This document shows positions 56,024 through 63,069 of a DNA stretch of 64,000 bases, in pieces. The DNA comes from Spirabiliibacterium mucosae (GTDB lineage Bacteria; Pseudomonadota; Gammaproteobacteria; Enterobacterales; Pasteurellaceae), in contig NZ_JABTBO010000008.1 in NCBI RefSeq assembly GCF_014884965.1, positions 1 through 64,000 on the forward strand. The letters are read 5' to 3'. Made by a program: the position numbers and the translations under genes. Numbering within the stretch: the first letter of the stretch is position 1; each line of letters starts with the position of its first letter. The notes beneath the pieces were generated by a model. It did not search any database. It saw nothing but the letters and a program-made list of their open reading frames with translations, and was not told the origin of the DNA.

Positions 56024-56680
56024 TTAAAATAAACTATCGCCTTTACCAAATATGCCGCGGTTACCGGTATCAATATTAGCCGCCTGCTCAATTTCATCTT
56101 CCACATCGTAGGTTTCCAACCCTTGTGAAATCACCAATGACCCCACCATAATGCGCCCATAGGCCAGGGGAACCGGCCGGCCTTGCGCAACAAGATTGGA
56201 TAAGTTAGAGAATGATGTAGACTGTTTCTTTTCTTTGCTGTCGCCAACGCCTGGCATGGCTGGTGGTTTCATTAGTATTTGAGAAACGCCACCCAATAAC
56301 ATTGACGCACCAAAGCCGCCAACCATTAAAGCGGTATTACTAGCCATAAGCCCTAATCCTAAAGGACCAAGTGCAAACGCCGCTCCGATTAAGGCAATGC
56401 CGGCAATTATTCCAAATGCACCACCACTTTTTGCACCTTTCAAAAGAGGCGTAACGTGAATAGTCATGCCGTCTTTGAGCTTGTGATAAATCTCTCTGAG
56501 ACCTTCATACGTCAGATATTTGCTTCCTAACCGCACTTTGTACCAGCCCCGCTGCATTGCTTGACGTAGATTAGGAATTTGCACTATCAACGCCCTAATC
56601 GCCTCGGCAGTGTCTTTAACATTTAGTTCGAACTTATCGCCAAATCGTTTAAGATCGCCGTAAAATCTAACTGTAACCAT
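56024..56680 (-). CDS. Phage tail assembly protein I
   Basis: Lambda I homologue acting with K and J in tail-tip assembly. The start at 56680 is an ATG with GGAG upstream (218 residues). The N-terminal ubiquitin-like part MVTVRFYGDLKRFG is followed by a glycine and alanine-rich hydrophobic middle (GAFGIIAGIALIGAAFALG) and the C-terminal RPVPLAYGRIMVGSLVISQG typical of the family. It overlaps K by 58 bases and ends ten bases before J. Confidence 0.88.
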   Translation of the reverse strand: MVTVRFYGDLKRFGDKFELNVKDTAEAIRALIVQIPNLRQAMQRGWYKVRLGSKYLTYEGLREIYHKLKDGMTIHVTPLLKGAKSGGAFGIIAGIALIGAAFALGPLGLGLMASNTALMVGGFGASMLLGGVSQILMKPPAMPGVGDSKEKKQSTSFSNLSNLVAQGRPVPLAYGRIMVGSLVISQGLETYDVEDEIEQAANIDTGNRGIFGKGDSLF

Positions 56681-57351
56681 CGCTTGTTTCTCCAAATGCT
56701 GTGCGTGTGTTTTAGCCAGTAGCCATCGTACAAGTCGCGCTTAGATAGCCTTTTCGGGCTATGGTGAATAACGTAGTTGTTGCCAAGATAGACTGCCGCA
56801 TGATTTGGCACATCCGCACCGATTGTGATCAGAATGACATCACCAATTTGTGGCTTATCAACTTGATAAAACCCGCATTTCTCGATGTTCTCAAGATACA
56901 AAGTGCGGTTGTCATACCACCAATCATCCCACCGCTCAAAATCGGGTAAATCAAGGCCACTGAGCATATAAGCATCACGCACAATGCTGTAACAGTCTTG
57001 TTCGCCATGGATAAACTCACGCCCCGTTAACGGCGCGATATTGCGGTATTTGTGAATTTCGCCGTTACATACAACCCACCAATCAAGAGCAGATTGCACC
57101 TGCATTTGGCGGTCGGCCTCCGATAAAATCGGCTTGCCGTCGGGGTGAGAGTGAACCAGTGCCACTATGCCGTCGTATAATTGAGCTTTAAGCCAATCAT
57201 CAGGGTGGATTTCAAAATAGTTTTCGCCGTCGTCTGCGATGTTTTCGCAAGGAAGGAATATTTTTTTATCCCCATCAAATACGACAAAGCCGCACATTTC
57301 GCGCGGCTCTTGTTGTTTTGAGTAATTTAATATTGTATCTTGTAGTTTCAT
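56623..57351 (-). CDS. Phage tail-tip peptidase K (JAMM plus NlpC/P60)
   Basis: Two-domain lambda K homologue of 242 residues. Residues about 1-100 form a JAB/JAMM metallopeptidase with EMCGFVVF and HSHPDGKPILSEADR; residues about 110-235 form an NlpC/P60 cell-wall peptidase with the catalytic cysteine in EQDCYSIVRDAY and histidine in PNHAAVYL. It probably trims the tail tip or opens peptidoglycan at infection. Its ribosome site is weak, and the usual coupling to L is broken by the inserted NYN gene. It carries an uptake signal near 56900. Confidence 0.92.
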   Translation of the reverse strand: MKLQDTILNYSKQQEPREMCGFVVFDGDKKIFLPCENIADDGENYFEIHPDDWLKAQLYDGIVALVHSHPDGKPILSEADRQMQVQSALDWWVVCNGEIHKYRNIAPLTGREFIHGEQDCYSIVRDAYMLSGLDLPDFERWDDWWYDNRTLYLENIEKCGFYQVDKPQIGDVILITIGADVPNHAAVYLGNNYVIHHSPKRLSKRDLYDGYWLKHTHSIWRNKRWLQLDFTAILNDLAISSN

Positions 57352-57368
57352 AATATTTACTTATGTTT

Positions 57369-57422
57369 ACTGATGTCCACTGATGAATAATGTTGACATC
57401 TATGAACCTTACCCTATATACT
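57369..57422 (+). promoter_or_regulatory. Promoter and direct repeats of the NYN gene
   Basis: TTGACA (57393-57398) and TATACT (57417-57422) are 18 bases apart (TATATA at 57415 gives 16). Just upstream ACTGATG occurs twice (57369-57375 and 57379-57385), exactly ten bases apart, like a helical-phase operator. The arrangement suggests expression in the lysogen, independent of the late operon. Confidence 0.65.
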
Positions 57423-57521
57423 CTTAAGCAATCCACCCTGAAGCAGTAAGCCATTATCAACCATCCCGATGATGTGCCGAACCTCAGGGTTTTTTTCTAT
57501 GTAGTGTCTAGGGCTAACACA

Positions 57522-58271
57522 ATGGCAACAGCAATTCTTATTGACGGCGCCTATTTCATTAAGCGGATTCGTCACTTTGAACCAGATAATTACTATAATG
57601 CAGAACGTATAGCAGACATGGTTGTTCGCTGTGCGATGCTTCATTTAAAGGAAAAAAATAGCCATCGGAAATTGCAGTTATATCGTATTTTTTTCTATGA
57701 CTGCCCGCCGTTAGAAAAGAAAATGCACTATCCTATATCTAAAAGGTCAACCGACTTTTCCAAATCTAATGAAGCTGTGTTTCGATTAGAACTCCACCAA
57801 AGATTGCTTAAAAAGCGCAAACTGGCTCTACGTTTAGGCGATCTGTCAAAAGAAGCCGAATGGGTAATAAAACCAGCGATTGTTCAACAAATTCTTAAGG
57901 GCGCTCGGGATCTCGCTCAATCACCGCTTACTGATGACGATGTTATTATTAATACTCGCCAAAAGGGTGTAGATATGAGAATAGGCATCGATATAACCAC
58001 TCTCTCGTTAAAGAAACAGGTAGACCAAATAGTTCTAATCGCTGGGGATTCAGACTTTGTCCCCGCAGCAAAACTTGCTAGACGAGAAGGCGTAGATTTT
58101 ATTCTGGACCCTATTAGACAGAACATTCCCTCTCAATTAAATGAACATATTGATGGGCTGCGTAGCACATACATACCTAAGAAAGACAAAAAACTGGAGA
58201 ATAAAAATAAGACACTACCCCAATCTATTAATGCTCGGGAATCCGCCAAAGTTAGCAGTGTTGTTGCGTAA
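57522..58271 (+). CDS. NYN-domain (PIN-like) nuclease-type protein, prophage cargo
   Basis: LabA/DUF88-type NYN domain of about 249 residues. Acidic positions typical of the PIN-like fold are seen: D8 in AILIDGAYF, D in RIFFYDCPP, D in VDMRIGIDIT and D in VLIAGDSDFVPAAKLARREG. Known NYN proteins are RNA-directed nucleases; the target here is unknown. The C-terminus is a basic, low-complexity tail (KKDKKLENKNK). I start at the ATG at 57522 with AGGG upstream. It sits antisense between tail genes L and K and overlaps the 3' end of L by 57 bases. I see no uptake signal in it. It may be a superinfection or defence gene. Confidence 0.88.
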   Translation: MATAILIDGAYFIKRIRHFEPDNYYNAERIADMVVRCAMLHLKEKNSHRKLQLYRIFFYDCPPLEKKMHYPISKRSTDFSKSNEAVFRLELHQRLLKKRKLALRLGDLSKEAEWVIKPAIVQQILKGARDLAQSPLTDDDVIINTRQKGVDMRIGIDITTLSLKKQVDQIVLIAGDSDFVPAAKLARREGVDFILDPIRQNIPSQLNEHIDGLRSTYIPKKDKKLENKNKTLPQSINARESAKVSSVVA

Positions 58272-58931
58272 CCTGCACCCTGTTGAGCAGTGGCTGCACA
58301 TGTCCTTTTTCGGGTCATCGGTCGGCTGGTCTTTCTCGTCCGCCACTGGGCCACCGGTATAACCGCACTCGACACCTCGATAAATCCAAGGGCAAGTGTC
58401 AGCAGTCATCACACGAGCTGGCAGCAATATGTTATCTGTTTCCGTCGGTAGCGATAACGTAAATGTGGCTGTTTCTGCCTTGAGTGATGTGAGTTGCTCA
58501 ATTAGATAAATGCTAACCAACTCCTGCGTAGGGTCAGCGCGCTTGTTACCGCCATGGAAGTTTACTGCATCAAGGTAGTGCATATAGACTTGGCGACGGC
58601 GCACTATTGCGCCTATACCCTCATCAAATTGGCTAGCAATGCCAGTGATTAACCCGAATAAATTAGCGAGTGTTAAGGTTGGCCGATTACTTGGCCCTTG
58701 CCCTGAAAGCTCAAATCCAGTGACTTGGATAGGATAAGGCTGGTACTCCTCACCTTTCCAAATAATCGGCTTTCTTAACTCGTTTGTACCGTTATAGAAT
58801 CGGTAAATCTCGCCCTGCTTGCCCTTTGAGTTAAACAGTCCGCGCATATCAATTTCGTATAAATCCAATAGCGCATTCTGCTCAATCTTGGATAGCTCGA
58901 GTTTGTATTCTGTTGATATGGTTTGTGGCAT
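58215..58931 (-). CDS. Phage minor tail protein L
   Basis: Tail-tip protein of lambda L type (238 residues from the ATG at 58931, with AAAGGA upstream). The middle LTLANLFGLITGIASQFDEG and the C-terminal cysteine set C...CGY..., CSHCSTGC, which in L proteins binds an iron-sulfur cluster, are present; it ends FGGFPSINRLG like other L proteins. Its end overlaps the NYN gene tail to tail. A 10-base palindrome CACGATCGTG (58952-58961) lies upstream. Confidence 0.9.
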   Translation of the reverse strand: MPQTISTEYKLELSKIEQNALLDLYEIDMRGLFNSKGKQGEIYRFYNGTNELRKPIIWKGEEYQPYPIQVTGFELSGQGPSNRPTLTLANLFGLITGIASQFDEGIGAIVRRRQVYMHYLDAVNFHGGNKRADPTQELVSIYLIEQLTSLKAETATFTLSLPTETDNILLPARVMTADTCPWIYRGVECGYTGGPVADEKDQPTDDPKKDMCSHCSTGCRLRNNTANFGGFPSINRLG

Positions 58932-58983
58932 GAATTTTCCTTTTTTGCGATCACGATCGTGCAATCACTCAAACACTAGATAC

Positions 58984-59034
58984 AAAAAAGCCCCCATTTG
59001 GTAGGCTCACATCGAACCAACCAAAGGAGGCTTT
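58984..59034 (-). terminator. Hairpin: terminator for ant, and cover of a ribosome site
   Basis: Bases 58987-59001 and 59021-59034 form an imperfect stem of 13 pairs (AAAGCC, CC and TTTGG blocks, one mismatch, one bulge). On the minus strand it runs into TTTTTT, so it can stop transcription from the antirepressor. On the plus strand its right arm contains AAAGGAGG, the ribosome site of the 52-codon gene, so the same fold could hide it. Confidence 0.6.
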
Positions 59035-59193
59035 ATGACTTTTAAACAATACTTATTTGCTACTTTGCCAGGTAATCTCCCTAACGAAGTATGGCATGCA
59101 ATAACTACCCATCAGCTAGACCGGTGCAGTGAAGCTGAAAGGCAGTTTGTTGAAGAGTTAATCAGGGATTACTATGTCAAATATCCCATGTAA
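59035..59193 (+). CDS. Small prophage protein (52 residues)
   Basis: ATG at 59035 with the near-perfect ribosome site AAAGGAGG four bases upstream, stop TAA at 59191. The product begins MTFKQYLFATLPGNLP and ends DYYVKYPM; it is soluble, mildly acidic and has a likely helix around EAERQFVEELIRDYY. I do not recognise it. It is convergent with the antirepressor and lies 13 bases from its stop. The ribosome site can fold into the upstream hairpin. Antisense transcription from ant may control it. Confidence 0.7.
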   Translation: MTFKQYLFATLPGNLPNEVWHAITTHQLDRCSEAERQFVEELIRDYYVKYPM

Positions 59194-59206
59194 CTAGGTT
59201 ATCTGC

Positions 59207-60004
59207 CTACACATATGTAGGCTTTTCAAGTTTATTTGGCTTATTTTTATCTACAAGCTCACGAAAGAAAGGCAGTGAGCTTTTTATGTAGCGTTCACAA
59301 ACATTATAGTTAAACTGTAAACTTCTTAGCTGACGCGTTTCTACGAGTTTGAAGATTCGTAACGTATGGTATACCGATTCGTTCAACCGAGTTATGGCAA
59401 GCCACATATTGATAAGGTGTTTTTCTTGGTCAGGCGTTAGCAATACCTGTTTAGGTTCTGACTTATCAATCAACTCACCTTCGAGGATAATTTTGTGGCA
59501 GTAGGCAACCGCTTTTGGCAAATCATCTTTGTCTATGTCCTCAATGCTTTCTACGTTCATGTATTGATGAACGAGATTGTAAGCATCGGAGTAGATCAAG
59601 CCTTTCTTGCTCACTAGCATATTGACAGCATTGCGTAGGCCAGTGCGATCATCTACGGTAGTTTGTGTTTTTTCGTATTTGCCTGTTTTGCGAATTTGAG
59701 GTAGCACTTCATTAAATACCCAGTTTTGAAACTCTACCGCTTCGGCTTTGCGTGATTTAAAAATGATCCGATATAAGTTTGGCTCATTAATGAATGTCAG
59801 CTCTTGTTTCCCGCCGTTTGTAAGGGTGTAGATACTATCTACTCCCTTTGGGTCCAGAACTTTAGCTGCAAGATCTCGCGAGTTTTTAATGCCAAACACA
59901 TCGCATACATCCTTCAAGCAAAAGTGCGGTTGTTCATTAATTAATTCGGCACGAACGATATTAGATTTAAAGTTGAAGGTTTGAAGTTGGGTCTGATTAG
60001 TCAT
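59207..60004 (-). CDS. Phage antirepressor, BRO-N domain
   Basis: 265 residues: a BRO-N domain (about 15-110; VCDVFGIKNSRDLAAKVLD, LYRIIFKSRKAEAVEFQNWVFNEVLPQIRKTG) followed by a second domain resembling ORF6C (KGLIYSDAYNLVHQYMNVESI). Such proteins inactivate phage repressors. The ribosome site GAGGAAAG lies seven bases before the ATG and is the apparent target of a c4-like antisense RNA in the same leader. It has a strong promoter of its own. In most lambdoid phages the antirepressor is near the immunity region; here it is inside the tail operon. Confidence 0.88.
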   Translation of the reverse strand: MTNQTQLQTFNFKSNIVRAELINEQPHFCLKDVCDVFGIKNSRDLAAKVLDPKGVDSIYTLTNGGKQELTFINEPNLYRIIFKSRKAEAVEFQNWVFNEVLPQIRKTGKYEKTQTTVDDRTGLRNAVNMLVSKKGLIYSDAYNLVHQYMNVESIEDIDKDDLPKAVAYCHKIILEGELIDKSEPKQVLLTPDQEKHLINMWLAITRLNESVYHTLRIFKLVETRQLRSLQFNYNVCERYIKSSLPFFRELVDKNKPNKLEKPTYV

Positions 60005-60036
60005 GATGACTTTCCTCTGTTAGTTATTTCGATTAT

Positions 60037-60137
60037 CCACCTGTTTCGACATTAGGTGGTCGGGAGGTTCGAAAGCCCACTAACAGAAAGGCTGGAGTTA
60101 TTCCCCTTTCGGGTATTGTATTCCTCACCCTCCCGAC
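60037..60137 (-). ncRNA. c4-like antisense RNA controlling the antirepressor
   Basis: In the ant leader GTCGGGAGG (60129-60137 on the minus strand) and CCTCCCGAC (60059-60067) close a long domain, followed by a second hairpin CCACCT-N11-AGGTGG (60037-60059). Inside the domain CTTTCTGTTAGT (60079-60090) is complementary to ACTAACAG-AGG-AAAG (60009-60023), which covers the ant ribosome site. This is the c4 design known from P1 and related phages: an RNA cut from the same transcript that blocks antirepressor translation. A 54-codon frame (60033-60197) overlaps it but lacks a ribosome site. Confidence 0.65.
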
Positions 60138-60264
60138 ATTGAGAGATTTTTGCCCTACAATTCTTTTGGAAAGAAAGGAGTTATGAATTTCAGGCATAAA
60201 AAAACCGCTATGCTATCGGGTGCGGGTCGCCGCTGTCAGTTAAGGTTTCGACACCTTGAAGTTA

Positions 60265-60293
60265 AATATAGAAGAGTTAGGGCGACTTGTCAA
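60265..60293 (-). promoter_or_regulatory. Strong sigma-70 promoter for c4-ant
   Basis: On the minus strand TTGACA (60288-60293), 17 bases, TATATT (60265-60270): a full -35, ideal spacing and a five-of-six -10. It starts right after the terminator of the upstream gene, so this block is an independent unit within the tail operon. Confidence 0.8.
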
Positions 60294-60294
60294 C

Positions 60295-60316
60295 AAAAAG
60301 CCTGCTTTGGCAGGCT
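60295..60316 (-). terminator. Intrinsic terminator after the ATPase-nuclease gene
   Basis: AGCCTGC (60299-60305) pairs with GCAGGCT (60310-60316) around a four-base loop, followed on the minus strand by TTTTT. It begins six bases after the gene stop. Confidence 0.85.
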
Positions 60317-60321
60317 TATGC

Positions 60322-62314
60322 TTATTTCTCAAATGTACTTGGTAAGTATTTTGAGTGCTTCTCTTTTAAATATTCTCTAGCAGTCTCTTTTGTTGCATCA
60401 AAGTCCAACTGCCGCTTAAAGAAGTTAATTCTTGTTTTTGCATTATTTAACACTTCAGCCCACTTCATAATATAAATTTTTAAATTCAGCCTCTCTAGGT
60501 CCTGTATCAACCCCCTGACTTTGTTATTCTGAGAAGCTTCATTTTCAGCATAACTATTAAATTCATTTGATACTGCAATAAATGTCCATGATGTCTTTTG
60601 TTTATCAAATCGATCTTCTTCAGCTATAGCATATGCATATTTTTTAATTTGGGTGATAACCTCATCGTCTATTTTCTGAGATGGCCTCTTCAGTTCAACA
60701 ATCAGATAATCAGTATAGCCTTCTCTAGGTGATCTTGCTTTATGGAATAATAAGTCCACACGGCCTTTTTTCCCATCTGACATCAATACTGGCTTTGCTA
60801 TATCAGCATCTTTATCATAATAATCTAGTTTCTCTCTATGCTTCTCTAATATTTCATTTAGATAGTTTTCACTTCCCGAGAATTGAAAATCCTCAGAAAA
60901 AACCCAAGTTTCCTTTCTAAAATCTTATGTAGCTGGTCTCGTTCCAGAAGAGCTTTCTTGTTGTTTCTATCAAAAAGCAGTTCTTCTAGACCTCTTATTA
61001 AATTTAATCTATCAGCAACAACTTTAGATGCCTTAATAATGGATGAAAGAGTTGTGTTATCAAGTAACCTACTTAGCGTTTCTCTATCCTCTCCACTTAA
61101 ATTTAAAACTTCTGTTAGAATCTTTTCCATTGACTCAGGATTGTCTTTTAAAGCCTGAGAAATGAGCTTAAATGTAAGTTGTTTGTTTCTATATCGCTAG
61201 TTTTGAACTTAGGCAAGTTATCCTCAACCTGAGTCGCAACAATATCAAACACCTGACGCTCAGCGATTTCAATATCTGTTATCGCTTTTGAAGTATCGTA
61301 TGGATATATCCCCTCGTCTATCCAGTTCTGGAGTCTTTTAGCATCATCTTCAGCTTTTTTCTTTCTGAAATATTCATTCAGTTTATCAATAGAATGGTCG
61401 ATTAATTCCTTGCCTTTATCATCTAAGTCTATTATTCCCATTCCATTAGCAATATTAAGTTCATTAATGATCTGGCTTGCAAGATAAACAGAGTATGTAT
61501 AGCCAGCACGTCTAATACGTTGCTGAACATTGTGCTCACATAAGCAAGAAAAATCATCTTTACATAAGAAAAAGTCAGACTCTCCCTTAGTCTTCCATAT
61601 AATCAGCTTTATCTTACCAAGGTCACCATCAAGCATGATTGTGTCATCAAGTTCAATTAGTACAGACGGATCAATCTTTTCTCCATTAACTCTAATTTCT
61701 ACCTGCGAATATTGATACAGATAACCTGCAAAGATGTGGGTTAGCCTATTTATCAATTTTTCTTTTGATAAGGAATCAACCTTGCTCTCAATGTTCTCAA
61801 TGGTAACTAAAGTCCCCGTTTTCACCCCTGAAACTGGACTCTCATCAGTGATATCAACGGAGTCCAAGGAGTCCTTATTAGAAGTAATGCTAAATTTCTT
61901 TAAAGACTTGCCTTCCTTGTAAGTAGACTCCCATGTAATTTTTTGTCCTAAGGCAAATCCTTTAAAACGACCTTCACCTTTTTGTCCGTGAAGCCCCCTC
62001 CCCTGTGCACTTTTAGGGGAGTTTTGCTTCCATGAGCCGCCCAATGTTCCGAAAGAGTCATGGGCCAACTGGTGCTCTATCCCAACCCCATCATCTTTGA
62101 TGGTGATTTTGTCTATACCTTCTAAATCATTTTTATAAATATGAATATCAATAACGTTGGCATCTGCATCCAAGCTATTCCATATCAATTCAGACACCCC
62201 TTCATATACTGAGGTGTTAGCTAACCGTTGCAAATGGTCTATCTTCGTTTGAATGTTTATCTGCATATCTAGGAGATTCTTGTGCTCAAAAATGATGCTC
62301 ATATTATATTCCAT
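60322..62314 (-). pseudogene. GHKL ATPase with Shedu-like nuclease domain, split by two shifts
   Basis: Three consecutive frames read as one protein of about 664 residues once one base is added near 61168 and one A at 60914-60916. The N-terminal part is a Bergerat-fold ATPase: SELIWNSLDADA (E42, N46, D49), KDDGVGIE (D74-G78) and GRGLHGQKGEGRFKG (105-119). A helical middle (ESMEKILTEVLNLSGEDRE) leads to QLHKILEKETWVFSEDF and a PD-(D/E)xK-like domain, GRVDLLFHKA then YLIVELKRP and QIKKYAYAI, as in Shedu/DUF4263 proteins. The gene is AT-rich, without uptake signals, flanked by terminators between tail genes M and L. It is probably an intact defence-type gene with sequence errors; the first ATG has a weak ribosome site and starts at 62302 or 62266 are possible. 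Confidence 0.75.
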
Positions 62315-62376
62315 TTTATTTTAGATAGGTATGCCGCTATGGATGAATTTGTGACTTGACTCATATTCCAGGCAAT

Positions 62377-62399
62377 AAAAAACCCCGACTAGCGGGGTT
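62377..62399 (-). terminator. Intrinsic terminator after tail gene M
   Basis: AACCCCG (62381-62387) and CGGGGTT (62393-62399) form a stem followed on the minus strand by TTTTTTA. It separates M from the cargo block, 38 bases after the M stop. Confidence 0.85.
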
Positions 62400-62437
62400 G
62401 ATAGCTAAAGGTAGTTTGTTAAATAGCTAACTTGGAA

Positions 62438-62764
62438 CTACATCACCTCTTCAAACTCACAGTTAAATTCTGTATGTGTTCTACCCATACTAGCGGTCCA
62501 CTTGGTGCAAACAACTTTCACCGCTTTGCCCAAAAATGGATCGTTATACAAAAACGCCTCAACCCCCGCGCAATCAGAAAAAAAGCGGTCGACTTGAAAC
62601 CGCTCTTCATTTTTGACCTTTACAACTACGGGATAAGATCGCAAAAGATTGTTTATGCCCTTGCGTTGACGTTGTTGATAGCCGTCACCGAATTGCACCT
62701 TATTAACACGAGGCTCACTGTTTATTGTGAGTGATGGTCTTACACAGAAAGGGAATGTTTTCAT
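62438..62764 (-). CDS. Phage minor tail protein M
   Basis: Lambda M-type tail-tip protein of 108 residues: N-terminal VRPSLTINSEPRVNKVQFGDGYQQR, the middle FFSDCAGVEAFLY and C-terminal HTEFNCEFEEVM are typical. It forms the ring between the tape-measure end and L. It lies between two terminator hairpins; a plain late operon would need antitermination to pass them. Confidence 0.88.
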   Translation of the reverse strand: MKTFPFCVRPSLTINSEPRVNKVQFGDGYQQRQRKGINNLLRSYPVVVKVKNEERFQVDRFFSDCAGVEAFLYNDPFLGKAVKVVCTKWTASMGRTHTEFNCEFEEVM

Positions 62765-62773
62765 AATTACTCC

Positions 62774-62801
62774 AAAAAAATGCCAGCTAGTTAAGCTGGC
62801 A
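62774..62801 (-). terminator. Intrinsic terminator before tail gene M
   Basis: TGCCAGCT (62781-62788) and AGCTGGCA (62794-62801) form an 8-bp stem with a five-base loop, followed on the minus strand by seven T. It lies 17 bases after the 79-residue gene. Confidence 0.85.
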
Positions 62802-62818
62802 TCTCTAGGGTTATATAG

Positions 62819-63058
62819 TTATTTAATGTCACAAGATTGCTTGATGACGCTTATGAAGTCATTCATATCATCCTGGAGCTTCTTTGCTAACCCACTAGAG
62901 TCTTTGAACTCTAACTCTTTACATCTTTCGTTAATTCCGCCCATGACGTTTTCCAAACTTTTCCCTAAAACTTCTCTCTGCTCTTTAGTTAAAACAGCTA
63001 AAAGTGCAGTGAGAATGCTTCTGTTGTTTGTCGAAACAATAAAATTGTTTATATCCAT
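62819..63058 (-). CDS. Small prophage protein (79 residues)
   Basis: Not recognised. It has the ribosome site AAAGGAGG well placed before the ATG and starts 11 bases after the tape-measure gene. The protein is mostly helical and charged (LTKEQREVLGKSLENVMGG), with no signal or membrane segment. It sits between H and M, where lambda has no gene, and is followed at once by a terminator, so it may be cargo carried on the late transcript. A near-match to the uptake signal, AAGTGCAGT, is at 63003. Confidence 0.75.
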   Translation of the reverse strand: MDINNFIVSTNNRSILTALLAVLTKEQREVLGKSLENVMGGINERCKELEFKDSSGLAKKLQDDMNDFISVIKQSCDIK

Positions 63059-63069
63059 TATTTCCTCCT

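Noticed and set aside
60033-60197. 54-codon minus-strand frame over the c4-like RNA
   Set aside because: No ribosome site (T-run before the ATG); the structure and ant complementarity explain this sequence better.
60183-60380. 65-codon plus-strand frame (MNFRHKKTAMLSGAGRR start)
   Set aside because: It has AAGGAG only two bases before the ATG, runs antisense over the c4-ant promoter and a terminator and ends inside the ATPase gene; it slightly recalls Icd or Ash-type phage proteins, but I cannot support it.
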